A stretch of 64,000 nucleotides of DNA from Capsulimonadaceae bacterium (GTDB taxonomy: Bacteria; Armatimonadota; Armatimonadia; Armatimonadales; Capsulimonadaceae): positions 186,001-250,000 of the forward strand of contig JARLGU010000019.1 of NCBI GenBank assembly GCA_031292625.1, given 5' to 3'. The first letter of the stretch is position 1; each line of letters starts with the position of its first letter. The position numbers and the translations under genes were made by a program. The notes beneath the pieces are model-generated. The model ran no database searches and was not told the origin of the DNA. It saw only the letters and a list, made by a program, of their open reading frames with translations. Positions 55,085 through 63,018 of this stretch are shown piece after piece.

Positions 55085-55128
55085 ACCGCGCCTTTCGCGT
55101 GCATCAAGTCGACGCGCGAAGGCGCGGT
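55085..55128 (+). terminator. Hairpin downstream of mrp
   Basis: ACCGCGCCTTTCGCG pairs with CGCGAAGGCGCGGT with a single bulged base, 60 nt after the mrp stop. There is no T-run. The -10 of the next gene follows directly. Confidence 0.55.
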
Positions 55129-55136
55129 CTCGCGAG

Positions 55137-55142
55137 TATACT
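55137..55142 (+). promoter_or_regulatory. -10 box of the MraY/WecA-type gene, predicted leaderless
   Basis: TATACT is followed by 6 nt (AACCCC) and the ATG at 55149, and no Shine-Dalgarno is present. Same geometry as at both LacI genes. Confidence 0.6.
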
Positions 55143-55148
55143 AACCCC

Positions 55149-55982
55149 ATGCTTGGTCTTTACGCCGCTATCGGCGCAATCGTGGCAGGGGCTGGACTGA
55201 CGGCGCTCGCCATCCGCCTCGCGCCGGGACGCTTTCTCCGCCGAAACTTCCAGGGACGCACCATACCGAATGCCTGCGGGCTTGCCTTCGTCCTCGCCGC
55301 AAGCGGGTACTCGGCCGCGTTTGCGACCATGGTCCCTCTACACCGAACACAGGCGCTGCTGTTCCTGGTGGTCGCAGCCGGATTCGGCGCGCTGGGTCTC
55401 ATCGACGACTTGTACGGGGATCGCACGGCGGGCGGTCTCGGCGGGCACTTTCGCGCGCTTCGTTCGGGCAAGGTGACGACGGGAGCGGTTAAGGCCGTTG
55501 GCGGCGTTGCGCTTGCTCTCGTGTGCGGATGGTGGGCGGATCGATCGGTTGCGCAGGCCATTCTGGCCGCTGTTCTCATAGCAGGCGCCGCCAACAGCCT
55601 CAATCTGGTCGACCTACGTCCAGGACGCTGTCTCGCGCTGTTCTTCGTTGGCAGCTTGCCGGTGGCCGCTTGCGCCCCGTGGGCAGCGCCTTCGCATGCG
55701 TGGCAGTCGTTCTCGCCGTCCAGCTTCACCGTCCTCTGCGCCATTCTTCTTTACATTGGCGAGCGGCGCGCAAAGTTCATGTTGGGCGACACGGGCGCAA
55801 ATAGTTTCGGCGCTGTGCTCGGGCTCGGATTTGCGATCTTTCTGCCCGCGCCCGCACAGATCGTCATCGCGGCGCTCATCCTGGTCTTGCACGCATGGAC
55901 CGAGCGTCACTCGATCTCGCGCACGATCGAGGCGAGCAGTATTTTACGCCGCATCGATGCCAAGCTCGGCGTCCGCCAGTAG
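55149..55982 (+). CDS. Polyprenyl-phosphate sugar-1-phosphate transferase, MraY/WecA superfamily
   Basis: A 277-residue membrane protein with about eight to nine helices. Motifs of the family are LGLIDDLYGDR (Asp pair), ANSLNLVDLRPGR and KFMLGDTGANSFG. These bind Mg2+ and the polyprenyl phosphate. The motif order is complete but the protein is shorter than MraY or WecA (320-360 residues); it resembles the compact members of Actinobacteria and related phyla. It would start a lipid-linked glycan in the inner membrane. Its last 39 nt overlap the 3' end of the convergent NlpC/P60 gene. Confidence 0.82.
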   Translation: MLGLYAAIGAIVAGAGLTALAIRLAPGRFLRRNFQGRTIPNACGLAFVLAASGYSAAFATMVPLHRTQALLFLVVAAGFGALGLIDDLYGDRTAGGLGGHFRALRSGKVTTGAVKAVGGVALALVCGWWADRSVAQAILAAVLIAGAANSLNLVDLRPGRCLALFFVGSLPVAACAPWAAPSHAWQSFSPSSFTVLCAILLYIGERRAKFMLGDTGANSFGAVLGLGFAIFLPAPAQIVIAALILVLHAWTERHSISRTIEASSILRRIDAKLGVRQ

Positions 55983-56861
55983 CCTTCGCGCGCCTAGGTA
56001 GATTTGCATATAGTCAGGGTCGGCGCACGGCGAGGTTAGCACCCCCCTCCCGCTCCCCGCCGAGTGAATAAACGTGCCGTCTCCCATCGCCATGCCGACA
56101 TGCGTTACGCGCGTTGAGCCGCTTCCCTTGCTGCCGAAGAAAAGAAGGTCGCCAGGAGCGAATCCTGTTTGATCGAGGCCGTTGTCGCCATAGAGCTCCT
56201 CGAAGCGGCGATCCCCGATCTGCGATGAGGCGTCCCGTAGAAGCAAAACGCCGTTGAGACGGTAGACGAGTTGCGTGAAGCCCGAACAATCGATGCCAAA
56301 TGGCGTCGTTCCGCCCCAGAGGTATGGCGTCCCAATGAGCTGTCCCGCGGTTTCGATCAGGCGCTCCCGGATGGCGTCTCCGACAAGGGAGCGCTGAGCG
56401 AAGGTAAGCTCCGAGATTGGCATCGACTCGCGGAGCGGCGACGGGATGTCGAAGGTGATGCTCAGATTAGCGGCGTGGGTATAGGCGATTGAGCCGCCGA
56501 CAAGCCGCAACGCAACGTATCCGCCCTGGTCATGCTCACGGCCAAGAATGACGTGCGCCCCGGCGGTAAGCTTCGTAACGAGCGTGGCATCGTGGCGAGG
56601 AGAGGTTACGATGTTGGCGAACAAAGGAGCGATCGTCGTGACGAGATAGTCGCCGGCGTCCTCGAAAGGGGCCAGCCAGCGGGTGAATGCCCAACCCTGA
56701 TAACGGTCGTCAGTGCGAATGAGGGTAAATTCATCGCGTTCCGCAAGTGCCTCGACTTGAGCGCCGTATATGGCCTGGCTGACCATTTCAGACGCCGAAT
56801 CGGCATTCCGGAATATGGCGACAACAGTATGTGCGATCGTGTGGGTCGGACGAAGCGTCAT
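55944..56861 (-). CDS. NlpC/P60 cysteine peptidase with SH3-like N-terminal domains
   Basis: A 305-residue cell-wall peptidase: two SH3-type regions (about 10-70 and 80-135) and a C-terminal NlpC/P60 domain with the catalytic Cys192 (GIDCSGFTQLVY) and His254 (RVTHVGMAMG); the third polar residue is probably His266 (FIHSAG). It resembles YkfC, which cleaves gamma-D-Glu-diamino-acid bonds in peptidoglycan fragments. No signal peptide is evident, as in cytosolic YkfC. It overlaps the convergent transferase gene tail-to-tail by 39 nt. Confidence 0.9.
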   Translation of the reverse strand: MTLRPTHTIAHTVVAIFRNADSASEMVSQAIYGAQVEALAERDEFTLIRTDDRYQGWAFTRWLAPFEDAGDYLVTTIAPLFANIVTSPRHDATLVTKLTAGAHVILGREHDQGGYVALRLVGGSIAYTHAANLSITFDIPSPLRESMPISELTFAQRSLVGDAIRERLIETAGQLIGTPYLWGGTTPFGIDCSGFTQLVYRLNGVLLLRDASSQIGDRRFEELYGDNGLDQTGFAPGDLLFFGSKGSGSTRVTHVGMAMGDGTFIHSAGSGRGVLTSPCADPDYMQIYLGARRLLADAELGIDAA

Positions 56862-56903
56862 AGCGGTTCACTACTGCAAGGGCAAAAGGCCCGTTTAGAC
56901 CGG

Positions 56904-57803
56904 CTAGAGGACGTATGTAATCTCAGTTTTTTCGCCAAGTTGGATCCGGTCGCCATCCTTGAGTTGGATCGGCTTATTGGCGCTTAGCGGCTTATCGTTG
57001 AGTTTCGTCCCGTTCGTGCTGCCGGTGTCTTCGATGTAGTCTCCATCCGCACGATGAATCACGCGCGCGTGGTTGCGCGACACGGCATCGTCCCACTCGA
57101 TCGCGACATCCGGAAAGACGTCGATTCTCGGATCCGGCCGTCCAATCGTTACTTCAGCCTTGGTGACTTCATACGATGCGCTAAACTGGCCGAGGCGAAC
57201 GACTAGCTTGCCAGATGCCGAGGGAGTAGCCAGGCTCGGGGCGACCGGGGCCGGTTCAATTTCCACGGCAGAGGGTTCGGGAAGGGTTTCCGGCAGCGCG
57301 GGCACAACGCCCGCAAAATCGGGGGCAGCGCTCTCGGGCTGCGGGGCTGACGGCTGGTAAGGAGCGAACGCGTCAAGGTCCCACTCATCGGATGCTCCGC
57401 CGGGGGCGTCTTTATGGTTCTCTTCGTCGCCATCATCGCGAACAGACTGCAGTAGGCTCACCGCATCGTCCGCACTGGTCAGGGCGGTGGCAAGAAAATC
57501 ATCCGAGTGTTCGCCGGTGTCCGTGTCTTCATGCGGCTTCGCCGCACTCTCCGCATCGGCGCCTTCCTGTTCAGGTTCGCCGCCAATGGACGGGATCAAT
57601 CCGGGAAGGAAGTCGTCATCGTTCAGGAGCATCACGGTACGATCCTGGTTGCCAAACTCAGCGTCGTACTCATTTGCTACGGGTTCAAATGCGCCCGGCT
57701 TATGCTCAAATTCGTCCTGCGAATCGGCTTCGTCACGCGGCTTGAGGCCCTTTGTTTTGGGCTCATCCTCTTCTGACTTCGTTCGCTTGAGTTTCCAGGC
57801 CAT
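56904..57803 (-). CDS. FHA-domain protein
   Basis: A 299-residue soluble protein. Residues about 1-195 are acidic and low-complexity (Glu, Asp, Ala, Pro); residues about 212-299 form an FHA domain: VTIGRPDP, SRNHARVI and DTGSTNGTKLND, all phosphothreonine-recognition landmarks. It would bind Thr-phosphorylated partners, but no Ser/Thr kinase is in this window. AAGGAG lies 11 nt before ATG 57803. It has its own good promoter at 57871-57899 and a 67-nt mRNA leader; the NlpC/P60 gene follows after 42 nt. Confidence 0.88.
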   Translation of the reverse strand: MAWKLKRTKSEEDEPKTKGLKPRDEADSQDEFEHKPGAFEPVANEYDAEFGNQDRTVMLLNDDDFLPGLIPSIGGEPEQEGADAESAAKPHEDTDTGEHSDDFLATALTSADDAVSLLQSVRDDGDEENHKDAPGGASDEWDLDAFAPYQPSAPQPESAAPDFAGVVPALPETLPEPSAVEIEPAPVAPSLATPSASGKLVVRLGQFSASYEVTKAEVTIGRPDPRIDVFPDVAIEWDDAVSRNHARVIHRADGDYIEDTGSTNGTKLNDKPLSANKPIQLKDGDRIQLGEKTEITYVL

Positions 57804-57870
57804 TGTGTCCGGGACTCCTTATGCCAGTGCTCACCGCAACACCTACGGCGCTACCGGGACTTACGCGATC

Positions 57871-57899
57871 ATAATATCACACGGGAGTAGGCGTGTCAA
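57871..57899 (-). promoter_or_regulatory. Sigma-70-type promoter of the FHA gene
   Basis: Minus-strand TTGACA (57894-57899), 17-nt spacer, TATTAT (57871-57876). Confidence 0.82.
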
Positions 57900-58156
57900 C
57901 ATTCGGCGCCGGAGGGGACGGCGTCACTGATCAAGCCTGGCCGTAGGCGAGCTGGATGCGGTGCGCGGCTCAATACCCTTAATTGCGCGCCAGCATAAAT
58001 GCAGCATTGCCAACTACTATTATGACCTATTGCGCACGTAATATGAACGAACTCTCCTTCAATATTATTTACATGAAAAGTTTTTAGCAGGCAATCTATA
58101 AAATACACAAATGAATCGGGCAACCGGCCGACACTGCCCCCCAGTTGCGTTCAATC

Positions 58157-58185
58157 TTGCGAATCGCCAGCGTCGAAGCTATAAT
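58157..58185 (+). promoter_or_regulatory. Sigma-70-type promoter of the NHL-repeat gene
   Basis: TTGCGA (58157-58162), 17-nt spacer, TATAAT (58180-58185), 25 nt before ATG 58211. Confidence 0.75.
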
Positions 58186-58210
58186 AAGAGTGGAAGAAGC
58201 TTTTCTACGC

Positions 58211-59407
58211 ATGAAGTCCAATCGATTTGACTATCTTGAGCTCGGCGACCAGACTGAGCAACCATTGCTCAACCAGGAGCAAGAAGACGCGCCGGTAAAC
58301 CTGACGATCCCTAGCTCCCCCACGGGTGACGCCAATCAGGCGTCGCAGCGCGCAAGGGCGGACATCGCCATTCCGGGCATCACTCCCGTACGCCGGAAGG
58401 ATCCCCCGCGCCTTGCCGAAGTTCGCGTCGACGAAACCGGCGAGCGCTTCTTGCCGCCCGATCCGGCATCGCCCAAACCCTGGGCGGTCGGCGTGACGAA
58501 GAAACTCAAACCCGTTGAGGTATTCGGTTCGCGCGGAGACAAAGCGGGCGAGTTCAATTTCCCCACCGGCCTTGCCGTAGATAAGACCGGCATTGTCTGG
58601 GTCGCCGACTCCTACAACCATCGGCTCCAAAGAATCACGCCCGATGGCGGAGTCGCAAGCGTCGGCACCCGCGGGCTTGGCCGCGGACAGTTCATGATGC
58701 CAATGGACGTCGCCGTCGACGATCAGCGCGCATTCTACGTTGTTGAGCAAGGCGGTCACCGGGTACAGAAGTTTTCGTCCGAGGGCGTCCTTGAACTCGT
58801 CATCGGCCGCTCCGGATCGAGACCGGGTGAAATGCGCAGTCCGATGGGTATTACCGTTAACGAAATCACAGGCGAAATCCTGGTGGCGGACACCGGCAAT
58901 AGCCGCGTGCAGCGGTTCGATAGAAACGGACAGTTCGCCGGCATTTTCGGAGAGGGCGAACTCGCTGGTCCAACGGCCGTATCCAATCCGCAGGCGATTG
59001 CATCGGATGCCGATGGCCGCGTGTATGTCGCCGACACGATGGCGCGCCGCGTCCTGCAATTCGACCCGCTGGGACGACTGCTCGGGTATTACGGCGGTCC
59101 GATCGGGCCTGGCCAACGAGTTGGATCGACTTCCATCGATCTCAACGAAGCACGTTCGCTGGCCTGTACGGAATCGGGCACCCTGTTTATCGGCGATGTC
59201 CATCGGGGCGCCGGTCGCATAACCGCCATCGCGACGGACACTGGCAATGTAGATGCCGCCGTTGGCAGCGTGGGCAAGACTCTTGGATTGCTTTCGCGTC
59301 CTGGCGGTCTGGCCGTTACTCCGGAAGTATTCAGCGGGTCGGATGTGCGCGACGTTTACCTTTCCGACACAATGAACCATCGGATTATTCGATTTGCCTG
59401 GCGTTAG
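58211..59407 (+). CDS. NHL-repeat beta-propeller protein
   Basis: A protein of about 398 residues with an N-terminal unstructured region (about 1-110) and five or six NHL-type repeats (for example GEFNFPTGLAVDKTGIVWVA, then DSYNHRLQ; GITVNEITGEILVADTGNSR) forming a beta-propeller. Such proteins are binding scaffolds; no enzyme motif is present. There is no signal peptide. ATG 58211 was chosen because the promoter lies 25 nt upstream; an in-frame GTG at 58190 would sit only 4 nt from the -10. It is followed by DUF2203 and queG on the same strand. Confidence 0.85.
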   Translation: MKSNRFDYLELGDQTEQPLLNQEQEDAPVNLTIPSSPTGDANQASQRARADIAIPGITPVRRKDPPRLAEVRVDETGERFLPPDPASPKPWAVGVTKKLKPVEVFGSRGDKAGEFNFPTGLAVDKTGIVWVADSYNHRLQRITPDGGVASVGTRGLGRGQFMMPMDVAVDDQRAFYVVEQGGHRVQKFSSEGVLELVIGRSGSRPGEMRSPMGITVNEITGEILVADTGNSRVQRFDRNGQFAGIFGEGELAGPTAVSNPQAIASDADGRVYVADTMARRVLQFDPLGRLLGYYGGPIGPGQRVGSTSIDLNEARSLACTESGTLFIGDVHRGAGRITAIATDTGNVDAAVGSVGKTLGLLSRPGGLAVTPEVFSGSDVRDVYLSDTMNHRIIRFAWR

Positions 59408-59429
59408 GAACGCCCCCTTAATCTCGGCC

Positions 59430-59816
59430 ATGCACAAACAACACTTCACGATCGGCGAAGCGCAAGCTCTCGTCTCCGAAATAAAGCTGCGCTTTCATAA
59501 GATCCATGCTCTTCTCGCTGAGATCGAGAAGGAGATGCTGAAAACCGGCGCGCATATGCGGATTAACCGCGGCAACGGCAAAGGACCGTCCGTACAGGCA
59601 ACAACGCCAAAGGCAGACGAGGTTCACGCCGAAATCGCCGAGATCGTCAAGCTGGGCATTGTCATAAAGGACCTCAAAAAGGGCCTTGTCGATTTCCCGC
59701 ACTATCTAGACGGCGACACAAATCATGAAGTGTATCTTTGCTTTCTAGTGTCCGAAGACGCTGTTCGGTTCTGGCACGAAATCGACGCGGGCTTCTCGGG
59801 ACGCACGCCCCTGTGA
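59430..59816 (+). CDS. DUF2203 family protein
   Basis: A 128-residue cytosolic protein. The N-terminus HFTIGEAQALVSEI, an alpha-helical centre and the C-terminal VYLCFLVSEDAVRFWHEIDAGF and FSGRTPL match DUF2203, whose function is not known. It starts 22 nt after the NHL gene and its stop overlaps the queG GTG start (GTGA at 59813-59816), so the two are translationally coupled. Confidence 0.88.
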   Translation: MHKQHFTIGEAQALVSEIKLRFHKIHALLAEIEKEMLKTGAHMRINRGNGKGPSVQATTPKADEVHAEIAEIVKLGIVIKDLKKGLVDFPHYLDGDTNHEVYLCFLVSEDAVRFWHEIDAGFSGRTPL

Positions 59817-60892
59817 CGAGCCACGCCGCCCCTGAACCAGCCATCGCCGCGGCTTTCGTCAAGGACGCCGCCAGCCGGCTCGGATTTGCCAGATGCGGCA
59901 TTACTTCCGTCGATCCGCCGCCGCACCATGACGCATATCGCCGATGGATCGAGCAAGGGTTCGAGGGCGAGATGAACTACCTGCAACGGCAAGAACCTGC
60001 GCGTGCGCTTCCGGCCAGCGTATTGGCAGGCGCACGCTCCGTCGTCGCCGTCGCGCTCAACTACCACCTGCCCGAAGCCCCCCTTTTCTCGGACGATCCA
60101 CGCACGCCCCGGGGCATCGTTGCTCGTTATGCGCGCTACGACGACTATCACACGCTTATGTGGGAGCGGCTAAACGCGCTTCTCGCCGCGATCGCCAAGC
60201 AATTCACCGGCGTAACCGGCAAAGCATTTTGCGATACCGGTCCAGTTACCGAACGCGACCTGGCGATGCGCGCGGGAATCGGTTGGATCGGCAAGCACAC
60301 GAACCTGATTGAACGGCGGATGGGGAACTTCTTCTTCTTGGGAGCCATCCTCGTCGACCTGGCGCTCGACGTCGATCCGCCGGAATCGACGCACTGCGGC
60401 ACGTGTTCGCGTTGTATGCCGGCCTGCCCGACCGGAGCAATTATCGCCCCATACCAACTGGACGCCCGGCGGTGTGTTTCGTACTTGACGATTGAGCTCA
60501 AGGGCAGCATCCCCGTGGAGCTGCGACCGTTGATTGGCAACCGGATCTACGGTTGCGATGATTGTTTGGCCGTCTGTCCATGGAACCGGTTTGCAAAAGC
60601 GGCGTCCGATCCAGGGCTCCGGGCGCGCACGGACGTCGATGCCCCGGAGCTCATTCCGCTGCTTAGCCTGGACGACGACCGGTTCCGCGACCGTTTTCGC
60701 AACAGCCCGATCCGGCGCACAAAGCGGCGCGGCTTCCTGCGCAACGTTTGCGTCGCCCTCGGCAACATTGCGGACGCCGCCGCCCTACCCGCTCTCGCTC
60801 GGGTTGCGGAAAGCGATGGCGAGCCGCTGGTCCGCGAGCACGCCGCGTGGGCGATCGAGCGGATCGAAGGCGCACAAAGGAAACGTACGTGA
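59813..60892 (+). CDS. queG: Epoxyqueuosine reductase
   Basis: A 359-residue cobalamin-dependent enzyme reducing epoxyqueuosine to queuosine in tRNA. The two ferredoxin-like [4Fe-4S] motifs are CGTCSRCMPACPTGA and CDDCLAVCPWNRFA, with a HEAT-like helical C-terminus. Conserved RYARYDDYHTLMWERL and CDTGPVTERDLA are typical. GTG 59813 was chosen because of the overlap with DUF2203 and because it gives the family length; upstream in-frame ATG 59738 lies inside that gene. No other queuosine genes are in the window. Confidence 0.94.
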   Translation: MTSHAAPEPAIAAAFVKDAASRLGFARCGITSVDPPPHHDAYRRWIEQGFEGEMNYLQRQEPARALPASVLAGARSVVAVALNYHLPEAPLFSDDPRTPRGIVARYARYDDYHTLMWERLNALLAAIAKQFTGVTGKAFCDTGPVTERDLAMRAGIGWIGKHTNLIERRMGNFFFLGAILVDLALDVDPPESTHCGTCSRCMPACPTGAIIAPYQLDARRCVSYLTIELKGSIPVELRPLIGNRIYGCDDCLAVCPWNRFAKAASDPGLRARTDVDAPELIPLLSLDDDRFRDRFRNSPIRRTKRRGFLRNVCVALGNIADAAALPALARVAESDGEPLVREHAAWAIERIEGAQRKRT

Positions 60893-61917
60893 TGATCGAG
60901 TCTTTACGCCGCCTAGCGGCGGGAACCATACCCTATACCCGCGAGTCGCTTGCCGCCCATTTTGGATTGCCGTCGATCCTCTTTACTCAACGCGGACCGT
61001 CGGGACCGATCTTCTTTCATCAAGCCGGCGCAATCATTCCGCTTGCCTATCGCCTTAGAGGAACCGTCTTCTGGCCGCGCAACCGGCGCATCATTCCCGG
61101 CGTGCCGCAAACCCTCGTCAGTTCCGACCGCACTGGAGAACCAGAAGCCGCGCGAAACGACCGGGCGATCATCGAAGCGCTCTCATACAGCGAGGCGGTC
61201 ATCGAAACGCGCGAGCCGGGAATCGCCGTGCGTCTCTACGAGCATGGCGGACGCCACTATTTTGCAACCCATACGACGCACGACGCACACGACCCGCTGC
61301 TGGGAGCCGGCATCGAAAACGTGCGCGGCCTGGGGCTCGACATCGCTGGACAGGCGCGACGGCTTTGCGACCAAATCTCCCCACGGGCGTATAAACTGGC
61401 GTCACTGGGCTATGTCCTGGTGTTCGTCTTGCTCCTGCCCGAACGCGATACGTTTCCGCCGGCCGACCGACCCGATCTTATTTTGGTGGACGTCATCGAC
61501 CCGGACTACGAATTTGTCGACCGGCTGGAAAAAGAGCGGATTTGCGCGGACTACGGTTTGCATCTCGTCGCTCAGCATGGCCGGATCGGCGCTGTTGCTA
61601 CGCCTGGCGAGTACTTCAGCCGTTTGCGCGCGCTCGAGCTCGCCTCCGCTCGCGATGACGACGCTCCCGGGTTTATCGTCAAGGCTGCCGCGGCGGACGG
61701 ACAGTCTCTGCGCGTCTGTGCCGAACCGCCAGAAGCCCGGACGTGGGCTCAGCAGTTCGACATCGGCGACCTGAAGGCGGCACACGAAACGATCCGAGAA
61801 GACTTCGCCGGAACCATCCTGCCCCCCGAACTGCTCGAAGAGCTGATGCTTGACTACCTCTGCAGCAGACGCCGTACGGTGCGCTGGCAGGTCGCCGGCT
61901 TTATCGCCTCGCTATGA
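60892..61917 (+). CDS. RNA-ligase-fold protein lacking the catalytic residues
   Basis: A 341-residue protein whose ATG shares one base with the queG stop. Segments align in order with the T4 Rnl-like nucleotidyltransferase fold: RLRGTVFWPRNRRIIPG (the RG-x-(I/V)F region before motif I), then motif I at 105-110 reading ETREPG where EKxDGS is usual, RHYFATHTT (cf. GEWHVATRG), LVFVLLLPERDTF (cf. FELIxPENRIV) and PGFIVKAAAADGQSLRV (cf. EGFVVR ... KVK). The catalytic lysine is replaced by Thr106 and other catalytic acids are missing. It is probably a pseudoenzyme or a very divergent nucleotidyltransferase; the alignment is by eye. Confidence 0.5.
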   Translation: MIESLRRLAAGTIPYTRESLAAHFGLPSILFTQRGPSGPIFFHQAGAIIPLAYRLRGTVFWPRNRRIIPGVPQTLVSSDRTGEPEAARNDRAIIEALSYSEAVIETREPGIAVRLYEHGGRHYFATHTTHDAHDPLLGAGIENVRGLGLDIAGQARRLCDQISPRAYKLASLGYVLVFVLLLPERDTFPPADRPDLILVDVIDPDYEFVDRLEKERICADYGLHLVAQHGRIGAVATPGEYFSRLRALELASARDDDAPGFIVKAAAADGQSLRVCAEPPEARTWAQQFDIGDLKAAHETIREDFAGTILPPELLEELMLDYLCSRRRTVRWQVAGFIASL

Positions 61918-61974
61918 CCGCCAACAGGCGAAAACTTTCAAGGTACTGGGACTCCGGCAGGCCATAATTTTCGC

Positions 61975-62003
61975 TTGACAACATGCCGGGCGAGGTGTAT
62001 ACT
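61975..62003 (+). promoter_or_regulatory. Consensus sigma-70 promoter of the second pseudopilin operon
   Basis: TTGACA (61975-61980), 17-nt spacer, TATACT (61998-62003). Transcription would start near 62010, leaving a leader of about 94 nt before ATG 62104. Confidence 0.88.
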
Positions 62004-62013
62004 TTGAATGTGA

Positions 62014-62025
62014 TTAGACGACTAA
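62014..62025 (+). promoter_or_regulatory. Candidate LacI-type operator
   Basis: TTAG-A-CG-A-CTAA is an even dyad with the central CG typical of LacI-family operators and only one non-matching pair. It lies about +5 to +16 from the predicted start site of the preceding promoter, a classic repressor position. Confidence 0.45.
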
Positions 62026-62103
62026 CCTATGTCAAGCAAGCAGACGATCACGCCTGCTCTTGACCGGTATCGCGAACGCCGAGCCTCGGATAAGGAGGGC
62101 AAA

Positions 62104-62946
62104 ATGGCCAGAAGCACCAACGACCGTTCCAAGGCTTTTACTCTGATTGAGCTCTTGATAGTTATCGCAATCATTGCGATATTAGCCGCAATACTATTCC
62201 CCGTATTTGCCACCGCTCGCGAAAAGGCGCGGCAAACCCAGTGCGCGAGTAACTTGAAGCAGATTGGTCTGGCGCTCACGCAGTACACGCAAGATTACGA
62301 CGAGACAATCATCCAGGGCGGATACAGCGGGTCGTACTACTCCTACCGCTGGTTCCAGATCCTCGATCCCTATATCGGCCAGAAGAGCGCAGGGAACACG
62401 GCCGCCAACGGCAACCCCGTGTTTCGCTGTCCGGACGATCCCACATTGGCGGACTGGAGCGGCAGTCAGTTTTACATTGGCTATGCCCTGAACGTCAACG
62501 TCACCGGCTACAATGCCCCCGGCAAGCTCCTCTCACAAATTCCGCGCCCCGCCAACACATCGTTCGTGGTGGAAACGGCGCAATGCAATTCCACGTTGCA
62601 GGGCAGCGCTGACAATCTTAATCCCGCGAATTGGACGAACTACGTCCAGACCGCGGCGAACGGCAACCGCTCGGGGAGCGATTGGGAATGGTTTCCGCCA
62701 GGCGGCTGGAACGGAGGCAACTGCAACTACGCGGCCGTCGCGACCTCAAACGCATGCTACACCAACAACACATGTGATTCGTGGCGTCGTCCCATGGCGC
62801 GCCATAGCGGCGGATTGAATGTCGAATATGTGGACGGACACGTCAAATGGATGCAGATCCAGGCGTTCTTAGGCCCAATGACGACAACAAGCGGAGTTTG
62901 CGGGTGGCCGTTCGGCGATCCCAACAACTCCTGGCAGAACCAATAA
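62104..62946 (+). CDS. DUF1559-type prepilin-like (pseudopilin) protein
   Basis: A 280-residue protein: prepilin leader ending [20 protein letters not shown], the [16 protein letters not shown] core and the full H-X9-DG motif ([13 protein letters not shown]). It strongly resembles the one at 2367-3218 over the first 45 residues. AAGGAGG lies 7 nt before ATG 62104; a longer in-frame start at 62029 was rejected. A consensus promoter with a possible operator precedes it. The next gene, 72 nt downstream, codes a secreted protein. Confidence 0.9.
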   Translation: MARSTNDRSKAFTLIELLIVIAIIAILAAILFPVFATAREKARQTQCASNLKQIGLALTQYTQDYDETIIQGGYSGSYYSYRWFQILDPYIGQKSAGNTAANGNPVFRCPDDPTLADWSGSQFYIGYALNVNVTGYNAPGKLLSQIPRPANTSFVVETAQCNSTLQGSADNLNPANWTNYVQTAANGNRSGSDWEWFPPGGWNGGNCNYAAVATSNACYTNNTCDSWRRPMARHSGGLNVEYVDGHVKWMQIQAFLGPMTTTSGVCGWPFGDPNNSWQNQ

Positions 62947-63018
62947 CGAACGACGACAGCCACGAGGCGGACGCGAATAACGTCTGCGCTTGACGGCACA
63001 GCGCGTTAAGGATAGACC

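Larger units (their letters stand above)
57804..58210. other. Divergent intergenic region of 407 bp
   Basis: Contains the minus-strand promoter of the FHA gene (57871-57899) and the plus-strand promoter of the NHL gene (58157-58185). The middle (about 57980-58120) is A+T-rich. I see no gene or RNA. Confidence 0.7.
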
